The notes: generated by a model from the letters alone, not told the origin. Numbered from the stretch's first letter, positions 1-6,250 are shown. The stretch is DNA of 9,639 nt from Alphaproteobacteria bacterium (GCA_004356335.1 SMXP01000032.1:1-9639); one strand, 5' to 3'. Numbers and translations: made by a program.

Positions 1-987
1 GGGCGGTAGGGCGGGATAGGCGGGGAATCCCGCAGCTTCGCGATCGGGAAACCATGTATTGTCGCCCTCAATCTGTTCGCCCCCCACGATGATATTATTG
101 CGCAGGGTAACCGGCAGATCTTGTTCCGGTAACCTCAAGAGGTAGGCGCGATCATGATCCATGATGATTATATTGCCTTCGATGATCACTTCGTTCTGCT
201 TGTACCGGGTGCCTTCCGGCGCTATGGCGATCAGGTTGTTATTCTTGCTGCGCGGGCCTTCTTCCAAGATGTTGTTGCGAATGATGATCCGGCCACCATT
301 GGAAATATCGATCAATCGGCTATCGTCACCGTCAAGCGACGCGATAATGCTGTTTTCAATAATGGTTTCTGCGGCTCTGCTCTTGATCTCGTGCCCTTGG
401 TCTTTCGACGACAAGATTTGAGACCCGCGCACGATTAAGGCATCGCTGTATCCGACATATATAGCATGACCGCGGCCTTTGCGGCCCAAGCGTTCAAACT
501 TACTTTGCTCAATGATGATGGTTCCGGCATCTCGGCTTGTAAGAAGCCCTTGTTCGCTGTCGTGAAAATAGACATTGCGCAGTGTGAGATTGTGTCCCTC
601 CAGTTTGACGCAAGCACCGTTTCCATCGGCGACACTAATCCCGGAACATTCCAGTCCCTCAATGACGGTGTTATTGCCTTTGACGAGGATGGCTGCCTTG
701 CCTTCCACCGCCCTGTCCTTGATATGTACGCCGGGTTCCGCCCTGATCGTGACGCCATGGTCAAGAATGGTAAAAGCTTCGCGATAAGTGCCTGCCCTTA
801 TGACGATTGATCTGTTGAATTGTGCCCAGTAACCGGTCGCCTTGCCGATCGTGTCAACATCGCAGCCCTTGGTAAAATTATCTTTGGGGCAGACGACGAT
901 CGGCCCACCGTCGATGGCCGACATGAGGGGGCCGCACGAGCCGACCCAGAATGTCAAAGCTAGGATGACGAAAAGCCGTGGCCACAT
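1..987 (-). CDS. Right-handed parallel beta-helix (pectate-lyase-fold) exported protein, 3' part cut by window
   Basis: Translated on the minus strand from ATG at 987-985, the frame stays open for 329 codons to the window edge, so the C-terminus is missing. Residues 1-17 form a hydrophobic export signal ending in a lipobox-like VGSC (Cys18), suggesting a lipoprotein. From about residue 95 onward there are regularly spaced beta-helix coils of roughly 22-30 residues, seen as ladders such as LTLRNVYF (134-141), TIIIEQSKF (156-164), TIIENSII (208-215), RIIIRNNIL (233-241), EVIIEGNII (266-274) and VTLRNNIIV (293-301). This is the PbH1/NosD-like pattern of polysaccharide-binding or -cleaving proteins. 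No catalytic triad can be assigned and the substrate is unknown. The start lies only 5 nt from that of a possible divergent small gene and has no clear Shine-Dalgarno; ATG at 924 is an alternative, but it would remove the signal peptide. Confidence 0.85.
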   Translation of the reverse strand, partial: MWPRLFVILALTFWVGSCGPLMSAIDGGPIVVCPKDNFTKGCDVDTIGKATGYWAQFNRSIVIRAGTYREAFTILDHGVTIRAEPGVHIKDRAVEGKAAILVKGNNTVIEGLECSGISVADGNGACVKLEGHNLTLRNVYFHDSEQGLLTSRDAGTIIIEQSKFERLGRKGRGHAIYVGYSDALIVRGSQILSSKDQGHEIKSRAAETIIENSIIASLDGDDSRLIDISNGGRIIIRNNILEEGPRSKNNNLIAIAPEGTRYKQNEVIIEGNIIIMDHDRAYLLRLPEQDLPVTLRNNIIVGGEQIEGDNTWFPDREAAGFPAYPALPP

Positions 988-992
988 AACGC

Positions 993-1208
993 ATGCCCAA
1001 GATAAAGGAACGATTGATCAATATTACACACGAACTTGGCCGCACCAAGTCGTTCGCCGTGATCGCAAACGCCGCGCCTTATCTTATACCGAACACCAAA
1101 TCCGCCTGCCAAAAAACGGTCAACGCGGTTTTGGTGGGACCGGCCATACATCAGATTGGCGCTGTGCTGATCCTAACTGGGCTGATACTTGCAATGATGG
1201 GGAGATAA
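993..1208 (+). CDS. Possible small single-pass membrane protein, unknown function
   Basis: This is a 71-codon frame with ATG at 993 and TAA at 1206-1208. The codons look coding-like, with many G/C third positions. The N-terminal half is basic (MPKIKERL) and the C-terminus is one hydrophobic segment (about residues 53-69, IGAVLILTGLILAMMG), so a tail-anchored or single-pass inner-membrane protein is plausible. I do not recognise a family. It precedes the Flp pilin gene on the same strand by 94 bp and might share its transcript. Against it: there is no Shine-Dalgarno, and the start is 5 nt from the divergent beta-helix gene. A later GTG start at residue 23 is possible. Confidence 0.4.
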   Translation: MPKIKERLINITHELGRTKSFAVIANAAPYLIPNTKSACQKTVNAVLVGPAIHQIGAVLILTGLILAMMGR

Positions 1209-1234
1209 CTCCTAAGGGCGGACACCTTGTGCGG

Positions 1235-1264
1235 GAATGAGACAGCGGTCTCCCAGATTGGGAG
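1235..1264 (+). other. Two overlapping, mutually exclusive hairpins upstream of the pilin gene
   Basis: GAGAC (1239-1243) pairs with GTCTC (1248-1252) across a 4-nt loop, with GGG/CCC possibly extending the stem. CTCCCA (1250-1255) pairs perfectly with TGGGAG (1259-1264) across a 3-nt loop. The two stems share 1250-1252, so only one can form at a time. They lie about 40 nt before the pilin ATG. Arms this short can arise by chance and a regulatory role is inference only. Confidence 0.25.
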
Positions 1265-1302
1265 TTGGTTGCGGACGTTAAGGATAAAGAAAAGAAACAA
1301 CG

Positions 1303-1467
1303 ATGATTGACTATCTCAAGAAATTTAATCGGGATATTGGGGGTGCGAGTGCGATTGAATACGCGTTGATTGCATCCCTCATCTCAATCGTCATTATCGG
1401 CGCTGCGACCGTTTTGGGTACGACCCTTGACAGCACTTTCTCCAGCATCGCCAGTTTATTAGGTTAA
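1303..1467 (+). CDS. flp: Flp/Tad-type pilin (class IVb)
   Basis: This 54-residue protein begins MIDYLKKFNRDIGG and continues ASAIEYALIASLISIVIIGA. It shows the class IVb prepilin layout: a short basic leader, a cleavage site after Gly14, the GxxxxEY signature (G14 to E19-Y20) and one hydrophobic helix (about 21-38). The family is processed by a TadV/CpaA prepilin peptidase and assembled into Tad pili used for surface attachment. The length fits, since Flp pilins are usually 50-70 residues. None of the Tad secretion genes (cpaB-F, tadB/C) is visible, so the assembly machinery would have to lie elsewhere. The start is ATG at 1303, preceded by a purine-rich stretch (AAGGATAAAGAAAAG) rather than a well-placed Shine-Dalgarno. 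Confidence 0.93.
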   Translation: MIDYLKKFNRDIGGASAIEYALIASLISIVIIGAATVLGTTLDSTFSSIASLLG

Positions 1468-1513
1468 TTAGGGACACTGCGCCTCATACCGGTCTATTAA
1501 GGGATCCCGGGTT

Positions 1514-1545
1514 GCCGGGCCGGCAGGTCCACCCGCCGGCCGGGC
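1514..1545 (+). terminator. GC-rich hairpin after the pilin gene, possible terminator
   Basis: An 11-nt arm at 1514-1524 pairs with 1535-1545 with one mismatch (10 of 11 pairs, nearly all G-C) across a 10-nt loop. It starts 46 nt after the pilin stop. No T-run follows, so it may be an mRNA-stabilising stem rather than an intrinsic terminator. Confidence 0.4.
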
Positions 1546-1668
1546 ATTAATGTCCGGTGCCCCCGATCGGCACATTATTCTTGAAAAATAGGGAGGGCTC
1601 CGTTCAACCTGGGTACCAGCCACGCTCAGTTCTGGTAAAGTGTCTCACAAGCGACATAAAGCCGGATA

Positions 1669-2760
1669 ATGCTTTTTTCCAGAGATCCTACGGAAAAGGT
1701 TGGAACCATCGAAATTTCGCAAGCGGCAGGTAAATCCCATACGACTGATGTCATCATCATTGGTGCCGGGCCGGTCGGGCTGTTTGCCGTCTTCGAGCTC
1801 GGCTTGGTCGAACTTAAGGCACATCTTGTCGATATATTGGATCGGCCCGGCGGCCAGTGCGCCGAACTTTATCCCGATAAGCCGATTCTGGATATTCCAA
1901 GTGTGCCGGTTGTGACCGGCGAGGAATTGGTCGAAAGATTAGTAGAACAAATCCGCCCGTTTGAACCGGTCTTTCATCTTGGAGAATTGGCTGTTGAACT
2001 GACGAAACGTCCCGACGGGAAGTGGCGATTCCGCACCGATTTGGGCACGCAGATTGACGCACCGGTTGTCGTCATTGCGGCCGGGCCGGGAAGCTTTCAG
2101 CCTAAGAAGCCGCCGATCGCCAGCATAGAAGAATATGAAGGAAAATCGGTATTTTATGCAGTCCGCGATACAACACAATTCCGAAACAAGCATGTTGTTA
2201 TTGTCGGGGGCGGTGATTCAGCCCTTGATTGGACGCTCAACCTTCAACCGATCGCCGCGCACGTAACACTGGTTCACCATCGTGAAGGGTTTCGTGCAGC
2301 GGAGAATTCGGTCAAAAAAATGAACGTTCTCGCCGCAGCCGGTGAGATGGATTTCATCATCGGCAAGATCGACCATCTCGAAGGCCATGACGGGCAGCTG
2401 TCAAATGTCATTATCCAGACAAAGGCGGGCGAGGAGCTGAGCATTCGGTGCGACTTACTCTTGCCGTTCTTCGGTTTGACCATGAAGCTGGGCCCGATCG
2501 TTAATTTTGGGCTCAATCTGGAAGCGAATCGAATTCCTGTGGATACGGAAAAATTTGAAACAAACGTGCCCACCATCTTTGCCATCGGCGATATCTGCAA
2601 TTATCCGGGCAAACTCAAACTCATTTTATGTGGATTTCACGAGGCGGCTCTGATGTCTCAAGAGGCGTTCCGTATCGCCAGACCGGATAAAAAGCTCAAA
2701 TTCCAGCATACCAGCTCCTCTAGCTCGTTACAGAAGAAATTGGGCGTATCAGGAGGATAA
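1669..2760 (+). CDS. Ferredoxin/flavodoxin-NADP+ reductase, type 2 (thioredoxin-reductase-like)
   Basis: This 363-residue FAD- and NADP(H)-binding protein is predicted to move electrons between NADPH and ferredoxin or flavodoxin (EC 1.18.1.2) in the cytoplasm. Visible motifs are a first Rossmann FAD site GAGPVG (32-37), PGGQC (60-64), a second Rossmann NADP site GGGDSA (180-185), HHRE (203-206) likely near the NADP 2'-phosphate, and the FAD-binding AIGDI (305-309). The CxxC redox pair of true thioredoxin reductases is absent, which separates this YumC/type 2 FNR group from TrxB. The C-terminal tail with a Ser run and QKKLGV is as in alphaproteobacterial members. Relative to most family members there are about 25 extra residues before the FAD motif. 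No better in-frame start lies close to it, so ATG at 1669 is kept, but the true start is uncertain. It appears monocistronic, with about 200 bp free upstream and 300 bp downstream. Confidence 0.93.
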   Translation: MLFSRDPTEKVGTIEISQAAGKSHTTDVIIIGAGPVGLFAVFELGLVELKAHLVDILDRPGGQCAELYPDKPILDIPSVPVVTGEELVERLVEQIRPFEPVFHLGELAVELTKRPDGKWRFRTDLGTQIDAPVVVIAAGPGSFQPKKPPIASIEEYEGKSVFYAVRDTTQFRNKHVVIVGGGDSALDWTLNLQPIAAHVTLVHHREGFRAAENSVKKMNVLAAAGEMDFIIGKIDHLEGHDGQLSNVIIQTKAGEELSIRCDLLLPFFGLTMKLGPIVNFGLNLEANRIPVDTEKFETNVPTIFAIGDICNYPGKLKLILCGFHEAALMSQEAFRIARPDKKLKFQHTSSSSSLQKKLGVSGG

Positions 2761-3062
2761 CCGGCTTGCTGCAGAGTTAGTTAGTGGGATTGCCGCAAAA
2801 TTGCCCTAAAGAATTGCCATAAGACACAAGAGTCATTCGGTCTGCGGCGATATTGTTAAGATTTGATGGGCTATAACCCCATACGACCACAAAATTGTAA
2901 TGGTCAAACCGCTGCAGATGACGATAATGGTAGATAACATTTGTGTCGACAATTCTTGGCCTTTTGTTGGGTAGGATGAGTATGTTGAGGTCCGTCGGGT
3001 CGTCATTGATTTTCCCAAAAAACAAAATTGTCGAATGCGTTTGTAGCCCTGGGTGAGTGGAT
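2761..3062. other. Intergenic stretch between the reductase and bactofilin genes
   Basis: This stretch of about 300 bp is more AT-rich than its flanks. I see no convincing terminator, promoter or RNA gene. On the minus strand one frame stays open through it, from inside the bactofilin gene to a TAA at 2777-2779. No start or Shine-Dalgarno supports it as a gene. GGTGA at 3052-3056 is the likely ribosome binding site of the following bactofilin. Confidence 0.5.
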
Positions 3063-3782
3063 ATGTCTTCGGAGAATAAGCAAAGCATCGTTTTTGGCGA
3101 CAAAAAGAGGCCGAAATCGGACGCAAAGGGATCAATGCCCAGCGTTCCCTCTTTATTGAGTGCCGACCTCGAAGTAATCGGTACGGTGAAATCCGACGGC
3201 GAAATACAGCTTGATGGCGAAGTGGACGGCAACATTGAATGCAAGTCTCTGGTTATCGGTAGCACTGCCGTAATCAGAGGTAACGTGCTGGCCGATAATG
3301 TTGTGGTGCGCGGTCGCGTGACGGGACACATTCGTGCTCTAAATGTAAGTCTGCCCGAGACGGCGCATGTTGAAGGCGACATCACCCATCAGACACTGGA
3401 AGTGGAATCGGGCGCTTTTATCAATGGAAGCTGCCGGCATTCGGACGATCCTCTGGCGGTCGATCAGTCACCGCCAACGGCCATGGCATGTTCGGCCCCG
3501 GATCCCATAGGGGAGCCAGCACCTGCGCCCAGCCCGCCGCCGATCAAGACGGAACCGGCACCGGTAAAGCCATGGGAAAAGACCATTGAGACGATAGCGG
3601 ATGTGGTACCGGCCGCGCCCAAACCGGAAAAGCCGGCGGCCGACCAGGCACGATCACCCTTTGCGCTCTCGACATCTGCCAAAATGCCCAATCCGCCGGA
3701 CGATGAGGTCGTCGGGCAACCCACCCGGCTTAACTCGCGGACGGCTGTGGCCTCAACCAAGCCGGAAAAGGCCGATAGCTAA
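3063..3782 (+). CDS. Bactofilin with long Pro/Ala-rich C-terminal tail
   Basis: Bactofilins are cytoskeletal proteins that polymerise without nucleotide through a beta-helical core and recruit cell-wall or polarity factors at the inner membrane. The protein is 239 residues from ATG 3063. After a charged N-terminus (1-30), the bactofilin domain (about 31-132) shows repeats typical of the family: VIGTV, DGEVDGNI, VIRGNV, VVRGRVTGHI, AHVEGDI and GAFINGSC. The tail (about 135-239) is unusually long, Pro/Ala/Lys-rich and probably disordered, a likely partner-binding segment. The ATG is preferred over an in-frame GTG at 3057 because GGTGA (3052-3056) sits 6 nt before the ATG. The core is about 52% identical, without gaps, to the bactofilin encoded at 4595-5116. 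No M23 peptidase gene, a common bactofilin neighbour, is in view. Confidence 0.93.
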   Translation: MSSENKQSIVFGDKKRPKSDAKGSMPSVPSLLSADLEVIGTVKSDGEIQLDGEVDGNIECKSLVIGSTAVIRGNVLADNVVVRGRVTGHIRALNVSLPETAHVEGDITHQTLEVESGAFINGSCRHSDDPLAVDQSPPTAMACSAPDPIGEPAPAPSPPPIKTEPAPVKPWEKTIETIADVVPAAPKPEKPAADQARSPFALSTSAKMPNPPDDEVVGQPTRLNSRTAVASTKPEKADS

Positions 3783-3903
3783 TTGCGCTCGGCCGATACC
3801 AGTGAGCCCGGCCGGGACAGATCCAATCCCATGGCAATGTCATCACGTCATCACATCTAGTGCTGGATTTCGGCAGGTTACTTGCCGCAAAGCCATATGA
3901 CAC

Positions 3904-3936
3904 AGCCGTGACACGTTGTCTCAGGGGCTCTTTTTT
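3904..3936 (+). terminator. Rho-independent terminator-like hairpin with T6 tract
   Basis: AGCC (3904-3907) pairs with GGCT (3926-3929). Inside, GTGACA (3908-3913) pairs with TGTCTC (3917-3922) with one mismatch around a CGT loop, leaving a 3-nt bulge. C and then six T follow (3931-3936). It lies 122 nt after the bactofilin stop and before a separate promoter, so it probably ends the bactofilin transcript. The stem is imperfect. Confidence 0.5.
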
Positions 3937-4013
3937 GCTCGAATTCACATCGTTACATTTGATCGGTTCAAGGCGAAAAGATCCGCAAACGGATGTTCTT
4001 ATGGGCAAAGGTT

Positions 4014-4022
4014 TGCTATAAT
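4014..4022 (+). promoter_or_regulatory. Extended -10 promoter (TGCTATAAT)
   Basis: A perfect TATAAT (4017-4022) is preceded by TG plus one base (4014-4016), the extended -10 form that can work with a poor -35 box. No good -35 hexamer is seen at 16-18 bp spacing. Transcription would start near 4029-4030 and read the small gene that follows. This argues against the TTG at 4025 as its start codon. Confidence 0.55.
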
Positions 4023-4048
4023 TTTTGCACAATGAGGCTACTCGTCAC

Positions 4049-4303
4049 GTGGTGGCGAAGTCACTTGTAAAATGGCATGTAAAATCAAAGCCGTGGACTA
4101 GGGAAATGGCAAAGCAGCTGAAGACTCCCCATCTAGGCCTTTGGGAAGAAAGAGTAATCGAGCTCAAAGCGGTCTTAGAGCACCCGAATCTTAGTGAGAA
4201 CGAACGGGTGCGCACCAAATTGCAGTTGTGTGAGGCGCAAGACATTGCCGCGATGGTCAATAAGTACGATCCCCTTAAGGCGATCGAAACGCCGAAAGAA
4301 TGA
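4049..4303 (+). CDS. Small hypothetical protein between the two bactofilins
   Basis: The frame ends at TGA 4301-4303 and gives about 84 residues from GTG 4049, or 65 from ATG 4106 (MAKQLKTPHLGLW). A longer form from TTG 4025 is unlikely because an extended -10 at 4014-4022 places the RNA start after it. The protein is soluble, charged and probably helical (LWEERVIELKAVLEH, SENERVRTKLQLCEAQDIAAM), with a Lys/Arg-rich N-terminus and no signal peptide or membrane segment. I recognise no family. It has its own promoter and lies between two convergent bactofilin paralogues, which could hint at a partner role, but that is speculation. The start codon is uncertain: a TGAGG at 4033-4037 precedes GTG 4049 by 11 nt, and the spacing before ATG 4106 is poor for the AGGG there. 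Confidence 0.5.
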   Translation: MVAKSLVKWHVKSKPWTREMAKQLKTPHLGLWEERVIELKAVLEHPNLSENERVRTKLQLCEAQDIAAMVNKYDPLKAIETPKE

Positions 4304-4419
4304 GATAGGGGTTGGCTGATAGAGCCTATTGGGTCGTGATTGGCGGCCGGGGCTGGGCCAGTGGCATGAGTGCCACCTGTGTTTGAGCCGGGGTGATTCG
4401 CTGGAGCGATCCCCTATTA

Positions 4420-4514
4420 GTGTTTCCAGGAGTGAAGACCATCCTTGCCAAGGTCAATCGATCCAGTGGATCGATTGAAGGGATGAACGGACCCGATTTT
4501 CCGTCCGGAAACAC
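4420..4514. repeat. Nested inverted-repeat structure (possible MITE-like unit or structured RNA)
   Basis: Perfect outer arms GTGTTTCC (4420-4427) and GGAAACAC (4507-4514) can extend by GG/CC with a bulged A. Inside lies a perfect 11-bp inverted repeat around a 3-nt loop, TCAATCGATCC (4454-4464) with GGATCGATTGA (4468-4478). A small stem ACGGA (4487-4491) with TCCGT (4500-4504) follows. All are read directly from the sequence. Function and strand are unknown, and no target-site duplication is evident. Confidence 0.45.
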
Positions 4515-4529
4515 GACAAAACAATAACT

Positions 4530-4570
4530 TAGGGTCAGGTTTTGATTCCATCAAAACCGGGAAGACCCTA
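4530..4570 (-). terminator. Strong hairpin after the second bactofilin, probable terminator
   Basis: TAGGGTC (4530-4536) pairs with GACCCTA (4564-4570), and GGTTTTGAT (4538-4546) pairs with ATCAAAACC (4550-4558), both perfectly. They form a 16-bp stem with a 1-by-5 internal loop and a 3-nt end loop. On the minus strand it begins 24 nt after the bactofilin stop and is followed by a T-rich stretch (AGTTATTGTTTTG), so it fits a terminator for that gene. Similar TTTTGAT/ATCAAAA hairpins occur between alphaproteobacterial genes. Confidence 0.55.
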
Positions 4571-4594
4571 AACGGCAAGTCCGGGATCAAGTAT

Positions 4595-5116
4595 TTATCG
4601 GCGGAACTTGCTGGTTGCCCGAAGAGCTAAGGAAGGTGCCGGCGGCTTCTCGATATTGGCCCTGGTATCATGTTTTGGAGTTTGCGTCGGTTTCGGCTTT
4701 TCCGATGCCATTGGCTCGTCGGTGTGCAAGCATGAGCCATCTATGAAGGCGCCCAATCGCACTATCAATATCTTGTGGAAAATGTCGCCGACAACGTGTG
4801 CCGTTTCTGACAACTCGACCTTTCTGGCGCGGATGTTACCTTTGAGGTGACCTCGAATTATCACGTCGTCCGCAATGATATCGCCGTTGATGGTCGCCTT
4901 CTCACCGGTTGTCAGCACTTTACAGCGCGCGTCGCCTTCTATTTGCCCATCGATTTGAACCTCACCGGTGGATTCCAGCGTGCCAATAATTCGCGTGTCT
5001 TGGGACAAGATTGATGGTCCAGCCGAGCCGTTTCTTCTGCCCACCGCCAAATTGGAATCGATCCTGCCGGGTTCGATCCTTTGCGAACTGTCCTTTTTCT
5101 TTCTTCCGATCATCAT
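4595..5116 (-). CDS. Bactofilin (second, convergent paralogue)
   Basis: This 173-residue bactofilin has a basic N-terminus (MMIGRKKKDS), a beta-helical polymerising core at about residues 36-137 (IIGTL, IDGQIEGDA, INGDIIADD, IIRGHLKGNI, AHVVGDI, GAFIDGSC) and a short basic Pro/Lys-rich tail (138-173). The core matches the bactofilin at 3063-3782 over 102 positions without gaps, about 53 of them identical by hand count, so the two may co-polymerise or have divided functions. The short tail is the main difference. The start is ATG at 5116 or the adjacent ATG at 5113. GGTGGGG just upstream on the minus strand is spaced better for the latter. The gene is followed by a strong hairpin at 4530-4570. 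Confidence 0.93.
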   Translation of the reverse strand: MMIGRKKKDSSQRIEPGRIDSNLAVGRRNGSAGPSILSQDTRIIGTLESTGEVQIDGQIEGDARCKVLTTGEKATINGDIIADDVIIRGHLKGNIRARKVELSETAHVVGDIFHKILIVRLGAFIDGSCLHTDEPMASEKPKPTQTPKHDTRANIEKPPAPSLALRATSKFRR

Positions 5117-5344
5117 TCCCCACCCGAACAGGCTGACGAGAGCTTTTCAGCTGTTTCTTACTCAACACCGCATCTCAGAAAGTAGCCGGGTATAGTGCAC
5201 CCCGAAGGCGAATCGCAGGATGATCCTCCCCGCAATGTCGGCTTCTTGTGTCACTAGACTAGCGTCGATCTGGCGTTTAGGCAAATAGGGTCGCAAGCCC
5301 CGAGGAGATCGTTAGGCCAGGCAAGGTATAACGCTGCTGCTTGC

Positions 5345-6175
5345 TTAGGGTGCGAAGTATTTGATCTGTAAGCCAACGCCGGCATCCGGGCTGCCGTCGG
5401 ATAAGCCGATTACGCCATATAGATTGAGTGACCAATCGCTCAACGGTCTCCACGACACGTAAGGCACGAGCTCATGCGCGTCGGTTGATGTGCTTGACGT
5501 GGCCTTCCGGTGATCATAGGTGAACCCAGCGCTCCAATCTTGCCGCAACTGGTAACCAAATCCGGCGGAAACAAGCAATGTGTCCTTAAGGTCAAGGCTG
5601 CTGCCGTCGCCGTGGAAGCGATAGCCGATTGTCACATAGGGAGCGATTTTGCCGATCGATTGAAAAAAGTCGGCTTGGATCGTGTAGTCGAATTTGCCGG
5701 TACCCAGCCCGTCGTCTTCGTCTGCCGTGGGAAATTTTATTTTTCCGGTGAGTTCGATATAGGGCATGAGAACGGCCGACGGGATGATGGTGTAAGAGGC
5801 CGATGCGACCACGTCACCTAAGCCGCCTTTTTTAGTGACCGGCGCTGCTGCCGCACCATTGACTACCAAAATGCCGTCGGTCCCGCCGACGACTGCGCCG
5901 GGACCCTTAATGTGAACATAGGGAACCGTTACCCAAAACGCCCACGGACCCGTGTCATAACTCGCCGTTATGGGAATGCGCCAAAAATCCGTGTCGCTAC
6001 TTGAACCGAAATTGCCGTTGGCATAATCGAAACCGGAGCTGATGCTGAACTGACCAATGTCTTGCGCATTCACATTATTCGAGAGGCATATACTTGCGAT
6101 GGCCGAAATCACAACACCGGCCGCACGATGAGACCGCCGCATGGGTCTGCATGCTTTGAAGCCCGTGTCACTCAT
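5345..6175 (-). CDS. Outer-membrane beta-barrel protein, PF13557 'transporter'/MetA-like
   Basis: This 276-residue protein has an N-terminal signal peptide likely cleaved after NVNA (residue 37). An internal Met12 (MRRSHRAAGV) would give a more typical signal length. The mature part alternates polar and hydrophobic residues in barrel-strand fashion: WRIPITASYDTGPWAFWVTVPYV, GLGDVVASASYTI, YIELTGKIKFPTADEDDGLGTG, PYVTIGYRFHGDG, LLVSAGFGYQL, VPYVSWRPLSDWSLNLYG and a C-terminal VGLQIKYFAP with an aromatic near the end, as in outer-membrane barrels. The GLGD then KFPTADE...GTG pattern resembles the family named after the MetA pathway of phenol degradation, whose true substrates are mostly unknown. 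AGGGG upstream of ATG 6175 is a plausible if distant ribosome binding site. It is separated from its neighbours by 228 and 193 bp, so it is likely transcribed alone. Confidence 0.8.
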   Translation of the reverse strand: MSDTGFKACRPMRRSHRAAGVVISAIASICLSNNVNAQDIGQFSISSGFDYANGNFGSSSDTDFWRIPITASYDTGPWAFWVTVPYVHIKGPGAVVGGTDGILVVNGAAAAPVTKKGGLGDVVASASYTIIPSAVLMPYIELTGKIKFPTADEDDGLGTGKFDYTIQADFFQSIGKIAPYVTIGYRFHGDGSSLDLKDTLLVSAGFGYQLRQDWSAGFTYDHRKATSSTSTDAHELVPYVSWRPLSDWSLNLYGVIGLSDGSPDAGVGLQIKYFAP

Positions 6176-6250
6176 TTTCGGTCTTTCCCCTGGTACTCGA
6201 GCAAATTATCCACCGATTAGGTCGGCGTCACAAGAGCTATATGTGTGATT

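Larger units (their letters stand above)
4304..4594. other. Hairpin-rich intergenic region between convergent genes
   Basis: No gene is supported in these 291 bp. Several inverted repeats lie in sequence. GTGGCA/TGCCAC (4361-4366 with 4371-4376) is followed by a GGGG...TCGCT/AGCGA...CCCC stem with an internal loop (4390-4414). Then come a 95-nt structure closed by GTGTTTCC/GGAAACAC (4420-4514) and a two-part hairpin (4530-4570). The rightmost probably terminates the bactofilin transcript. The others are unexplained and could be remnants of intergenic repeats or a structured RNA. Confidence 0.55.

Noticed and set aside
154..810. Plus-strand open frames of about 94 and 114 codons at 154-438 and 466-810
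   Set aside because: They lie opposite the beta-helix gene, whose repeated NN/II codons keep the other strand open. They show no family features.
842..1240. Plus-strand 132-codon frame
   Set aside because: It overlaps the beta-helix start and the 71-residue frame in another phase. It is rich in Arg/His/Thr with no hydrophobic core, typical of a shadow frame.
2777..3385. 202-codon minus-strand frame as a full gene
   Set aside because: Its first half is antisense to the conserved bactofilin core. Only the spacer part could be a remnant, noted as a weak finding.
3807..3816. CCCGGCCGGG palindrome just after the first bactofilin
   Set aside because: It is a 10-bp self-complementary site with no loop and no T-run, likely by chance in GC-rich DNA. 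A better terminator lies at 3904-3936.
3840..3856. Short direct repeat (TCATCACG TCATCACA) considered as a repeat array
   Set aside because: Only two units of 8 bp with no further copies, so neither a CRISPR nor an iteron set.
4326..4514. 62-codon minus-strand frame in the hairpin-rich spacer
   Set aside because: It is Pro-rich and without recognisable features, and it coincides with the inverted repeats that better explain this stretch.
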